The notes below the pieces were generated by a model. It saw only the letters and a list, made by a program, of their open reading frames with translations, searched no databases and was not told the DNA's origin. The translations under genes were made by a program, and so were the position numbers. This document shows, one piece after another, positions 28,167 to 36,121 of a stretch of DNA of 64,000 bases (its first letter is position 1; the number at the start of each line of letters is the position of its first letter). The stretch comes from TOLSYN sp963849065. GTDB taxonomy: Bacteria > Acidobacteriota > Terriglobia > Terriglobales > Acidobacteriaceae. Location of the stretch: assembly GCA_963849065.1 (NCBI GenBank), contig CAWKFM010000005.1, forward strand, positions 1,612,001 to 1,676,000, read 5' to 3'.

Positions 28167-29510
28167 ATGCAGCAGTCCAAGAGTGCGCTAAGTCTAGAGT
28201 GTATCGAGCCCAATGCCGCAGGCATTGATGTAGGAGCTAGCGAGATTTATGTCGCCGTGCCGCCGGGCCGCGACGAGCAGACGATACGAAGGTTTCAAAC
28301 CTTTACCCAGGATCTACGGGAGATGGCGGAGTGGGTGAAGCGGTGTGGCGTCACCACGGTAGCGATGGAGTCCACCGGGGTGTACTGGATTCCGCCATAC
28401 GAAATTTTAGAGGAGGCTGGAGTCAGGGTCTGCCTGGTCAACTCCAAACATGTCAAGCACGTTCCCGGACGCAAGTCGGACGTGCGCGATTGCCAATGGC
28501 TGCAGTATCTGCATTCGGTGGGGTTGCTGCATGCTTCCTATCGTCCCGAAGGTGCTATCTGCGAGATTCGCTCATTGAGCCGGCATCGCTCCAGCTTAGT
28601 GGAGTTGGCTGCCGTTCACGTGCAGCATATGCACAAGGCGCTCACTCAAATGAACCTGCAAATTCACCACGTGCTCAGCGACATCACGGGCATGAGCGGA
28701 CTAGCGATCGTGGACGCTATCCTGGCCGGGCAACGCAGCCCTGCGCAACTGGCGGCACTGTGCCATGTCACCGTGCGCTCTCCACGCGAGACCGTTATCA
28801 AGTCGCTGGTGGGCAATTATCGGCCCGAACACCTGTTCACCCTGCGCCAGTCGCTCCAGGCCTACCGGCAGTATCAAACGATGCTGGCCGACTGCGATCG
28901 GGAGATCGAGCAACGAATGCGTCAGTTGAATGGCAAAAATGGTTCCGGCCAACCCCCCTTAGATGCTCCCCCTACCCTGCGCAAACGCCGCAAAAACGAG
29001 TTTTACTTTGATATGCGTCAGGAGTTGTACCGCGTCTTCGGCACCGACCTAACCGCGGTTCCCGGCATCAGTTCGCTGACTGCGCACAGTCTGCTGGCCG
29101 AAATCGGCCCCGATCTGTCGCGCTTTCCCAATGCCGCTGCGTTTGCCAGTTGGCTGACCTTGTGCCCGGGAAACAATAAAAGTGGAGGTAAGGTGTTGTC
29201 GTCCAAGACTCGCAAAACCAACAACCGCGCCAGTCGCGCCTTGCGTGTCGCCGCCCAGTCTTTACAAAAGAGCCAGTCGCACCTTGGCACCTTCTATCGT
29301 CGCATGCGAGCCAAACTCGGCCCCCCGCAAGCCATTACCGCGGCCGCCCACAAACTCGCCCGCATCATCTATCACCTATTGACCACCGGCGCTGCCTATG
29401 ACGAAAGCGTCTTCGCCAAAGAGGAGCAAAAACAGGTTCTACGCCATGAAAATAGACTCCGCAAACAGGCCAAGACCCTCGGCTTCCAACTTGTCCCTAT
29501 TGCCGCATGA
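28167..29510 (+). CDS. IS110-family transposase (recombinase)
   Basis: A 447-residue DEDD recombinase. RuvC-like N-terminal domain: GIDVGASEIYVAV with D21, VAMESTGVYW with E68, and RKSDVRDCQWLQ with D105 and D108. C-terminal transposase_20 domain: AVPGISSLTAHSLLAEIG and CPGNNKSGGK, where S339 is the likely catalytic serine. All parts are intact with no frameshift, so the element may still be active. GGAGG at 28158-28162 is a well-placed Shine-Dalgarno for the ATG. Confidence 0.95.
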   Translation: MQQSKSALSLECIEPNAAGIDVGASEIYVAVPPGRDEQTIRRFQTFTQDLREMAEWVKRCGVTTVAMESTGVYWIPPYEILEEAGVRVCLVNSKHVKHVPGRKSDVRDCQWLQYLHSVGLLHASYRPEGAICEIRSLSRHRSSLVELAAVHVQHMHKALTQMNLQIHHVLSDITGMSGLAIVDAILAGQRSPAQLAALCHVTVRSPRETVIKSLVGNYRPEHLFTLRQSLQAYRQYQTMLADCDREIEQRMRQLNGKNGSGQPPLDAPPTLRKRRKNEFYFDMRQELYRVFGTDLTAVPGISSLTAHSLLAEIGPDLSRFPNAAAFASWLTLCPGNNKSGGKVLSSKTRKTNNRASRALRVAAQSLQKSQSHLGTFYRRMRAKLGPPQAITAAAHKLARIIYHLLTTGAAYDESVFAKEEQKQVLRHENRLRKQAKTLGFQLVPIAA

Positions 29511-29565
29511 GTGCACTGTTCATTAGGAGCTGGGCACAGTAGGGCCTTTGCTATTTCTTGAGAGG

Positions 29566-29612
29566 GGTCATCCTGAGCGAAGCGAAGGACCCCAGCGCCG
29601 CTCAAATATCCA
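29566..29612. repeat. gtcatcctgag dispersed repeat, intact copy
   Basis: ggtcatcctgagcgaagcga followed by aggaccccagcgccgctcaaatatcc. Serves as the reference for the split copy at 26747 and the copy at 35218. Confidence 0.8.
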
Positions 29613-29662
29613 ATGCCGTCCCAAGGTCTTTTCAACCAGCAATCGATTTTTTCAGGCGGGTG

Positions 29663-29697
29663 GCCCCATATTTGCCCGCTGTTGGCAAATGTGGGGC
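29663..29697. repeat. Intergenic hairpin repeat, type A, copy 2
   Basis: gccccatatttgcc - cgctgtt - ggcaaatgtggggc, a 14-bp stem with one G-T pair. Lies in the gene-free stretch 29525-29860 between the IS110 element and kdsD, which otherwise holds only repeats. Confidence 0.8.
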
Positions 29698-29773
29698 GGC
29701 ACAGCGCTCGCATCTAAGTCCCTTCGCCTGCAGCTAGAGCATCGGGAGATATGGCCCATCAAGCTTTCGGGTG

Positions 29774-29806
29774 CCCCATTCAAGCCATCTTTTGGCTTGG
29801 GTGGGG
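29774..29806. repeat. Intergenic hairpin repeat, type B, copy 3
   Basis: ccccattcaagcc - atctttt - ggcttgggtgggg, followed by tagttgactttgtaggg, a tail also seen after the copies at 30978 and 35115. Confidence 0.8.
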
Positions 29807-29860
29807 TAGTTGACTTTGTAGGGTAGTTTTTCTACTACAGCAACACGCCCTCGGCGAAGC

Positions 29861-30883
29861 CTACACCAGCTCCACCCCCCACAAATCATGCAAATGCACC
29901 ACGCCTTCCAGCCGATTTCCTTCGCCCACCACCATCAGAGAAGTAATCTTCTTCTGCTCCATCAAATCCAGCGCCTCAGCCGCAAAGCTCTCCGCTCGAA
30001 TCGTCCTTGGCTTCGCCGTCATGCACTGCCCGGCCGTCAAATCCAGTGCGTCTTTCCCGCGATGCTCCAGCAGCCGCCGCAAATCGCCGTCGCTCACAAT
30101 TCCGATCAGCGCCTCGCCCTCGACCACCGCCGTCACGCCCAGCCCCTTGCGCGACATCTCGTAAATCACCTCGGCCATCGGCGTCTCCGGCGCCACTCGC
30201 GGAATCGCCTCGCCGCTGTGCATCAGTTGCGAAACCCGCGCCAGCCGCTTGCCCAGCTTCCCGCCCGGATGCAGGTCCGCGAAATCCTCTGCGCGGAATC
30301 CCCGCCGTTCGCTCAGCTCCACCGCCAGCGCATCGCCCATCGCCAGCATGGTCGTCGTCGAGGCCGTCGGAGCCAGCCCCAGCGAGCACGCTTCCTTCTG
30401 AATCGAGCAGTCCAGCGCCACGTCCGCCGCCAGCGCCAGCGAAGATTTCATCCCGCCGTTGCCGCTGCCGTTGCCGTTGTGCAAACAGTCCCCCGTCATC
30501 GTCACCAGCGGAACCCCCAGCCGCTTGATCGTCGGCAGCAGCTCCAGAATCTCCGACGTCTCCCCCGAAGCCGATAAGGCCAGCACCAGGTCGCCGCGCA
30601 TCACCATCCCCAGGTCGCCGTGCAGAGCCTCGGCCGGATGCAGATACAGCGCCGGCGTCCCGGTTGAAGCAAACGTCGCCGCCAGCTTGCGCCCAATCAG
30701 CCCGCTCTTGCCCATCCCGGTCACCACCACCCGCCCCGCGCAGCCCAATATCAGCTCCAGCGCCCGCGCCACATCCCCCGCCATCGGCCCGCCGATGCGT
30801 TCCGCCAGCCGCCGCAGCGCCTCGGCCTCAATCCGTACAACGTTTTCCGCAGTGGTCATCATGCAAGCATCCCGTAGCTTCAT
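29861..30883 (-). CDS. kdsD: Arabinose-5-phosphate isomerase, KpsF/GutQ family
   Basis: Interconverts ribulose-5-phosphate and arabinose-5-phosphate, first step to Kdo for lipopolysaccharide. SIS domain (residues about 35-185) with VVVTGMGKSGLIGRKLAATF and ALSASGETSEIL, then two CBS domains (about 215-335). The catalytic-site regions HPAEALHGDLGMV and DLHPGGKLGKRL are conserved. Oddity: after VTMTGD there is an insertion of roughly a dozen residues rich in Asn and Gly (HNGNGSGNGG) produced by ggcaac-type repeats. An internal Met start at 30862 is possible. No other Kdo genes are adjacent. Confidence 0.93.
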   Translation of the reverse strand: MKLRDACMMTTAENVVRIEAEALRRLAERIGGPMAGDVARALELILGCAGRVVVTGMGKSGLIGRKLAATFASTGTPALYLHPAEALHGDLGMVMRGDLVLALSASGETSEILELLPTIKRLGVPLVTMTGDCLHNGNGSGNGGMKSSLALAADVALDCSIQKEACSLGLAPTASTTTMLAMGDALAVELSERRGFRAEDFADLHPGGKLGKRLARVSQLMHSGEAIPRVAPETPMAEVIYEMSRKGLGVTAVVEGEALIGIVSDGDLRRLLEHRGKDALDLTAGQCMTAKPRTIRAESFAAEALDLMEQKKITSLMVVGEGNRLEGVVHLHDLWGVELV

Positions 30884-31453
30884 CGCCGCCTATCCTACCA
30901 CGCGCCCAATCCGCAGTCCCGGTAGCAGGCCACGTTCCACAGGACCGGAATTACACCGTGCCCGCGCCTCGCCCGTGCCCCATATCTGCCCGCCTTTGGC
31001 TGATGTGGGGTAGTTGACCCTGCCGTCGCTCCTGCCTTTGCTTTCGTCGTTGCTCCCGCCTTTGAGCACATTACCCCCGTAACTTGCCCCGCTCGCCGAT
31101 TGCCCCTAAAATCGGCCCCAAATCCTCTCCCGGCTTCGCCATGCGCCAGGAGAGGATTGACCACATTACTTATTGGCTCGTCGCCGGTTTCATCCGCCGG
31201 ACGGCGCCTCGGCTGCAAGTAGCAATTCGATCCGCAGCCACCCGCCGCACCGGCATCGAAGCAATCTCCACGGCCGGGCGCCCGGCTACCGAAATGGGGC
31301 CGAAATCTCACGCCGTCCTTGCTGGCCAGCGATGCATTTCACCACCGGCCACGGAGTGTTTTCATCGCTTCCGAACCTGAACGTTCTCTCGATTCTGCCG
31401 ATAGAACCAGGAAGAGGAGCCGGGAAAGCAGATTGTAATCGGGACTCACTGCG
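30884..31453. other. Gene-free region between kdsD and the diguanylate cyclase
   Basis: No supported gene. Contains a type A hairpin repeat (30978-31010), a tail of tttcgtcgttgctcc-like units (31015-31070), an inverted repeat aatcctctcc/ggagaggatt (31121-31130, 31149-31158) and then about 290 bases without recognisable features that must include promoters for the divergent genes. Confidence 0.5.
30978..31010. repeat. Intergenic hairpin repeat, type A, copy 4
   Basis: ccccatatctgcc - cgccttt - ggctgatgtgggg; one true mismatch in the stem, otherwise as in the copy at 35115, including the tagttgac tail. Confidence 0.75.
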
Positions 31454-33301
31454 ATGCGATTTCCTAAATCCGCCAGCCGTTCGCCAGCTCGTCCCCCGGT
31501 CATCCGACGAAAGCACCTTCGTCTGCGCTTCCTCTATGCCGCCTTATGCGTGCTCCAGCTTTCGATCATGGCTGCGGACCTCATCCTTGCCCATCGTCTG
31601 GAACGCTCCTATTCCGCCCAGATCGCCTACGAAACCACCCTCAACCAGCACCAGCACGGTGTCGCCCAGTTGCGCGCCCTGGCCGATGCCGGCTCACCCG
31701 CCGGTGTGGACGCCAGTCCCGATGACTGGGCCGCGGGCATCGAACGCGTCCGCTACGGCTCTGCGCTCTTCATCGGCCAGACTCAAGCCCTGCTCGCCGA
31801 AGCCCAATCCTCCAACGATCCTGCCTTCTCCGCCTGTGCCGCCGATCTGCGATCGCTCCTGTCCGAGTCCCAGGCGATGGTGCGTCAGGTACAGCGGGCC
31901 GAGGATGCGCGCCGCGCGGGCAACCTGCCTGTCTTCCAAGCCGCATCCTTGGCCGCCGACAGAAACCTCAGCCACCTGCACACCATTCTCGGAAATATCA
32001 GCCTGAGCATCTCCAACACCAAGAACGAAATGCTGGACCAGGAGGCCAACCGCGTCCGCGAGACGCGAATGAACCTGATCTCTCTGACCATCATTGGTGT
32101 TTTCCTGGTAGCGCCGGTAACTGCCTACGCGCGCGGGTTGAGCGAGGAGATCGCCGCCTTCGACGCCGAACTGCAGGCCGAACGCGACGCCTTGGAGCAG
32201 CGCGTGCAAGAGCGCACCGTGCAGCTGCGCAACGAAATCGGCGAGCGAATCCGCCTCGAGGAGTTCAACCGCAGCGAAAATCGCATCCTGGAAATGGTAG
32301 CCGGGGGCGCCTTGCTGGCCGACATCCTGTCCGAGCTCGCCCAGGCCGTCGAGGCCTTCTGTCCAGCCAGCCGCTGTCTCATCTCCTCCACCGCCGGGCA
32401 GGCCGATCCCATCATCGCTCCCAGCTTCCCCCGCCCGGAAATCGCAGCCTTGATCCAGCTTCTGGCCGAGCCCGCCGGAGCCGACTTCCTGGCGCGCAGC
32501 CAAAACCGCCCGGTCTTTCTCTCCTCCCTAGATCAGATACTCACCGGCGCCGCTGCGTTGGCCCTCACCGCGCAATACCAGTTCGCATCCTGGTCGTCCG
32601 TGCCCTTCGTAGACCGCAATGGAACCATCGCCGGAACCATCGCCATGCTGCAAAGCCAGGGACGGCTGCCCGGCCAGGATGAGTCCGACGCCCTGATGAC
32701 CGCCGCGCGCATGGCCCGCATGGCCGTCGCCCACGCCCAGATGCACGAGGAGTTGTTCTACCGCGCCCACCACGATCCCCTGACCCAGCTGCCCAATCGA
32801 GCCCTGTGCGATCAGCGCATCGACGAGGCTCTGGCCCGCGCCAAGCGCCGTCACAGCACCCTCGCCGTCCTCTGCATCGACCTCGATGAATTCAAGGAGA
32901 TCAACGACCAATTCGGCCACGAGGCCGGCGATTGCGTCCTGCGCACCGTCGCTGCGCGCCTCTCCTCCGGCGTCCGCGCCACCGACACCCTCGCCCGCCT
33001 CGGCGGCGATGAATTCATGATTGTCCTCGAAGAAGTCCGCGACGCCGAATCCGTGGAGAAGTTTGCCCAGGTCATCCTGCGCGCCGTCTCCGATCCGATC
33101 CCCTCCGGCGATGCCCTGTTGCGGACCACCGCCAGCATCGGAGCCGCCCTCTATCCCGCCGACGGAACCTCAGCCCGCCAGCTCAAGGTCCATGCCGACC
33201 ATGCCATGTATCGCGCCAAGGAACTGGGCCGCAATGCCTTCCAGGTCTTCTCCCCCGAGCTGAGCCAAAAATTCGCGCGCCTCCACTCAGATGTGGGCTA
33301 G
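31454..33301 (+). CDS. Membrane-bound GAF-GGDEF diguanylate cyclase
   Basis: Predicted to make cyclic di-GMP from two GTP. Order: membrane helix (about residues 26-46), periplasmic four-helix sensor region (about 47-190), second membrane helix (LISLTIIGVFLVAPVTAYA), coiled coil (about 218-265), GAF-like domain (about 275-430) and GGDEF domain (about 440-600). The active-site motif GGDEF is at 517-521 and the product-inhibition site RATD lies exactly five residues before it, so feedback control is expected. No EAL domain. The last codons (HSDVG) come from a half copy of the hairpin repeat that carries the stop. Confidence 0.93.
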   Translation: MRFPKSASRSPARPPVIRRKHLRLRFLYAALCVLQLSIMAADLILAHRLERSYSAQIAYETTLNQHQHGVAQLRALADAGSPAGVDASPDDWAAGIERVRYGSALFIGQTQALLAEAQSSNDPAFSACAADLRSLLSESQAMVRQVQRAEDARRAGNLPVFQAASLAADRNLSHLHTILGNISLSISNTKNEMLDQEANRVRETRMNLISLTIIGVFLVAPVTAYARGLSEEIAAFDAELQAERDALEQRVQERTVQLRNEIGERIRLEEFNRSENRILEMVAGGALLADILSELAQAVEAFCPASRCLISSTAGQADPIIAPSFPRPEIAALIQLLAEPAGADFLARSQNRPVFLSSLDQILTGAAALALTAQYQFASWSSVPFVDRNGTIAGTIAMLQSQGRLPGQDESDALMTAARMARMAVAHAQMHEELFYRAHHDPLTQLPNRALCDQRIDEALARAKRRHSTLAVLCIDLDEFKEINDQFGHEAGDCVLRTVAARLSSGVRATDTLARLGGDEFMIVLEEVRDAESVEKFAQVILRAVSDPIPSGDALLRTTASIGAALYPADGTSARQLKVHADHAMYRAKELGRNAFQVFSPELSQKFARLHSDVG

Positions 33302-33330
33302 GTGACTCCACCGTTGCTCCTGCCGGCTGC

Positions 33331-33368
33331 CCCAGGTCCCGCGCCGTTTTTTGCGGCGTTGACCTGGG
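33331..33368. terminator. Nested hairpin between convergent genes
   Basis: Outer stem cccaggtc/gacctggg (33331-33338, 33361-33368) encloses an inner stem cgccg/cggcg with a loop of T residues (33342-33358). It lies between the converging diguanylate cyclase and aldehyde dehydrogenase genes and could act on either strand. Confidence 0.5.
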
Positions 33369-33398
33369 AACGCTCCGGCACATCAACCACCGCGCCCG

Positions 33399-34757
33399 CT
33401 AGGCTCTCCTCCGCGCCAGCCGCTTGATGTTCAGCAGGTTCTTGTACCCCACGTTTTCGCTGGTAATGTTGCCGCCGCTTGCGCCGCAGCCCAGCGTCAG
33501 CGACGGCACCAGCGTGTTGTACAGCGCGCCGATCGTGCCGTGCACCGAAGGCTGATTCCACATCACGCGGTTGGCGTTTACCTTCAGCGCAAACTCCTCC
33601 GCCACACTCTCGTCCTCGGTAAACACCACGGCCGAGTGCCCCGCGCCGCCGAATTCCAGCTGCGCCGACGCTGCTTCGATGGCCTCGTCCCTGCTTTCGG
33701 CGACGTACCAGCCCAGCACCGGCGACAGCTTCTCGTGGCTCATCCAATCCTCCCCGCTGGTCGAAACCAGAGGAACCATCAGCAGCTTCCGGTCTTCCGG
33801 AATCTTCAGCCCCGCCAGCGCGCCGATCACCTGCGCGCTCTTGCCCACGATGGCCATGGAGGGAACGCCGTGCTCCTTGTCGAACATCACCTGTTCCAGC
33901 TTGACCTTTTCCGCTTTGGTGCACAGGTAGGCACCCTTTTCTTCAAACATTTTCAGAGCCTTGTCGGCCGTCGCGCGATCGTCAAAGATCACCGACTGGT
34001 CGGCCGAGCAGATCGTCCCGTTGTCAAAGGTCTTCGAGGCAATGACGTCTTCAACGGCCATGGTCAGGTTGGCGGACTTTTCAATATAGGCCGGCACGTC
34101 GCCCGGTCCCACTCCCAGCGCCGGGTGGCCGGAACTGTACGCGGCCTTCACCATGGCGCTGCCGCCGGTGGCGACGATGATCGCTATATCCGGGTGCTTC
34201 ATCAAAGCGTCCGTGGCCTGAATCGAAGGCTGCGTGATCCACTGAATGCAATCCTCTGGAGCCCCCGCCGCAACCGCCGCGTCATGCATGATCTTGGCCG
34301 CCGCCGCGCTGCACTTCTGCGCCCGCGGATGGAAGGCGAAGATGATCACGTTCCTCCCTTTCAGCGCAATCAGAGACTTGAACATCGTCGTCGAAGTCGG
34401 GTTGGTCGTCGGAGTCACAGCCGCCACCACGCCAAACGGCTCGGCAATCGAGATGATCCCGTCCTTCTCCCCAATCACCCCCACCGATCTGCCGTCCAGC
34501 ATGTACTCGTGCACCACCTGAACCCCGAAGTGGTTCTTGATCACCTTGTCTTCCACGTTTCCCATGCCGGTTTCCTGCACCGCAAACTCGGCCAGATAGC
34601 GTTCGTTGGCCACGCCCGCCGCGGCCATCGCCTCGATGACCTTGTCCACCTGCTCCTGGTTGAACGTCTTGAAAACTCTCAGCGCCTTCAGCGCCTTCTC
34701 AGTCAAAGCGTCGACTTCCTGGAATGCCGACGTTATCTGTGTTGCAGCGGTTGTCAT
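33399..34757 (-). CDS. CoA-acylating aldehyde dehydrogenase (acetaldehyde dehydrogenase type)
   Basis: A 452-residue enzyme of the AdhE-N/EutE branch of the aldehyde dehydrogenase superfamily, expected to convert acetaldehyde (or a related aldehyde), NAD and CoA to acyl-CoA. Catalytic Cys250 is in DNGTICSADQS; cofactor regions are AAVTPTTNPTSTTMFKSL and IIVATGGSAMVKAAYSSG. ATG at 34757 is chosen because ggaggccaggag precedes it. No alcohol dehydrogenase domain is fused and no microcompartment targeting peptide or shell gene is near, so this is a stand-alone enzyme; succinate-semialdehyde or propionaldehyde remain possible substrates. Confidence 0.9.
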   Translation of the reverse strand: MTTAATQITSAFQEVDALTEKALKALRVFKTFNQEQVDKVIEAMAAAGVANERYLAEFAVQETGMGNVEDKVIKNHFGVQVVHEYMLDGRSVGVIGEKDGIISIAEPFGVVAAVTPTTNPTSTTMFKSLIALKGRNVIIFAFHPRAQKCSAAAAKIMHDAAVAAGAPEDCIQWITQPSIQATDALMKHPDIAIIVATGGSAMVKAAYSSGHPALGVGPGDVPAYIEKSANLTMAVEDVIASKTFDNGTICSADQSVIFDDRATADKALKMFEEKGAYLCTKAEKVKLEQVMFDKEHGVPSMAIVGKSAQVIGALAGLKIPEDRKLLMVPLVSTSGEDWMSHEKLSPVLGWYVAESRDEAIEAASAQLEFGGAGHSAVVFTEDESVAEEFALKVNANRVMWNQPSVHGTIGALYNTLVPSLTLGCGASGGNITSENVGYKNLLNIKRLARRRA

Positions 34758-35114
34758 CTCCTGGCCTCCTTGGTTGGCCGAGGACCGTTCTCCTGTAGGA
34801 TTCGCAGCTGGGCGCTGCGCCTGCCGGCGCCAAAACCCGTGCAACGGGCAAACTTGGGCTCTGCCCGGCAGGTTGATGAGAACGTCCCCACACTCTCGGG
34901 CCATACTTTTATGCCGCGCCGCTCAAACTGCAGTGAGCCCCGTCACCCGCCACGCGCTCCCACGTCACACCAGGGCTGCTCCGCAATGCGCATCGCCAAG
35001 CCAATCAAGCCGCTTAGAGGGTTTGATTCGAGCGTCGGAATCGCAACCGCTCTCGCCCGCTCCCGTGCCCTTTCGAATCAGCGGCCTGACCACGCCGCCG
35101 GTACGCCGCCGGTT

Positions 35115-35147
35115 CCCCATATCTGCCCGCCTTTGGCAGATGTGGGG
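35115..35147. repeat. Intergenic hairpin repeat, type A, copy 5
   Basis: ccccatatctgcc - cgccttt - ggcagatgtgggg, followed by tagttgactttgtcg. One G-T pair in an otherwise perfect 13-bp stem. Confidence 0.8.
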
Positions 35148-35155
35148 TAGTTGAC

Positions 35156-35201
35156 TTTGTCGTTGCTCCTGCTTTCGCCTTTGTCGTTGCTCCTGCTTTC
35201 G
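35156..35201. repeat. 22-bp unit repeated in tandem
   Basis: tttgtcgttgctcctgcttt with following cg occurs at 35156-35177 and 35180-35201. Related units follow the hairpin at 30978. Confidence 0.85.
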
Positions 35202-35217
35202 ATCTTGTCCCTACGGG

Positions 35218-35262
35218 GGTCATCCTGAGCAACGCGAAGGACCCACCGCCGCTCAAATATCC
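35218..35262. repeat. gtcatcctgag dispersed repeat, copy
   Basis: gggtcatcctgagcaacgcg followed by aaggacccaccgccgctcaaatatcc; same order as the copy at 29566. Confidence 0.75.
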
Positions 35263-35602
35263 TCCCCCGTCCAAGGGCTATTTCGGCCGCCGCACTCCAC
35301 CCCCAGTTTGGAACCTTTCTCCGAGCGCCCGCGCACCCCTCCGGAGCCACCGCGAACTCCGACGATGTCCAGAGAGGCCGGCCCACTCGCACCCACGGCA
35401 ACCAGACCACGAGTTACAAACATGTACTCTTTGGTCAATCCCTGAACTCGCCACAGTTGGCAACTCCGCCAATGTTTTCCGAAGTTGCGCTACCATTGCC
35501 GTACTGCTAACCCTCGCTCCCGAAACCATTATCTAAAAGATCAATCCTTCCGCCCGCCGGACCGCCCTGCCGCCGTCGCCTCGGGAGGACCAATTCGCCG
35601 CC

Positions 35603-36031
35603 TCATTTCCTTTTCCGCCTCGCGCTCTTCGCCGCAGCTTTTTTCGCCGTACCCCGCGCACCCGCATGTTTGGCGGACTTGCTCCCACCCTCCGCCTCGG
35701 TCCCAATAAAAAACGAATGCCGGTGCGCCACCATATTCACCTTCAATCCCCAAAACCCCACGCCTTCCGCCTGCAGCCGCATCCGCTGCTCAAATCCAGC
35801 TTCGCCCGTCAGCAGAATCGTTCCCCCCGCGCCCACAATCCGATGCCACGGCAAACTCGCGCTCTCCGCATGCAGAGCCCACGCCACCTGCCGTGCCGCC
35901 CCCGGATACCCCGCCGCATACGCAATGTCGCCATAGGTCGCAACCTTGCCGCGCGGCACGCGCCGCACTTGCCGCAGCATTTCGCCAAACATGCTCGCCG
36001 CCCGCTCATCGTTTGCGCCCTGGACCTTCAT
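35603..36031 (-). CDS. Alkyltransferase-like (ATL) protein of the MGMT family
   Basis: A 142-residue relative of O6-alkylguanine-DNA alkyltransferase. The core VRRVPRGKVATYGDIAYAAG, PGAARQVAWALHA and the active-site segment LPWHRIVG are clear, but the alkyl-accepting Cys of PCHR is Trp62. Proteins with this change (ATL) bind alkylated guanine and hand it to nucleotide excision repair rather than repair it directly. Oddity: a C-terminal tail of about 30 residues rich in Lys, Arg and Ala, which may strengthen DNA binding. Diverges from the SulP gene; a start at a later Met (35992) is possible. Confidence 0.88.
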   Translation of the reverse strand: MKVQGANDERAASMFGEMLRQVRRVPRGKVATYGDIAYAAGYPGAARQVAWALHAESASLPWHRIVGAGGTILLTGEAGFEQRMRLQAEGVGFWGLKVNMVAHRHSFFIGTEAEGGSKSAKHAGARGTAKKAAAKSARRKRK

Positions 36032-36121
36032 CGTTTCCCCCGCTGTTTCTGCGGCTCCGACGCGCCTCGTACCACCGTCTGCAAGGCCCTGTACCTTTGC
36101 TCTGATGCGCGGCCTCTCGCT

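Larger units (their letters stand above)
27954..29524 (+). mobile_element. IS110-family insertion sequence
   Basis: A full-length IS110-type transposase is flanked by a long 5' non-coding part (about 200 bases) and a short 3' part. The limits given are those of an 8-bp inverted repeat aatgaaca (27954-27961) / tgttcatt (29517-29524); true ends may lie some bases outside. The long left non-coding end is the arrangement of the IS110 group. No target duplication is expected for this family. The gtcatcctgag repeat lies close to both flanks. Confidence 0.75.
34758..35602. other. Gene-free region rich in repeats
   Basis: No supported gene on either strand; short open frames at 35253-35529 on the minus strand overlap each other without recognisable domains. 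Contents: a type A hairpin (35115-35147), a 24-bp-period tandem repeat (35156-35201), a copy of the gtcatcctgag repeat (35218-35262) and about 300 bases of unique sequence up to the next gene. Confidence 0.55.

Noticed and set aside
33399..34757. Bacterial microcompartment aldehyde dehydrogenase
   Set aside because: No targeting peptide and no shell protein genes in the window.
29525..35262. CRISPR array
   Set aside because: Repeats are dispersed singly, form hairpins and lack regular spacers; no cas genes are present.
35253..35529. Two overlapping small minus-strand open frames
   Set aside because: No Shine-Dalgarno, no domain, Gly/Arg-rich composition and mutual overlap in different frames; left as intergenic.
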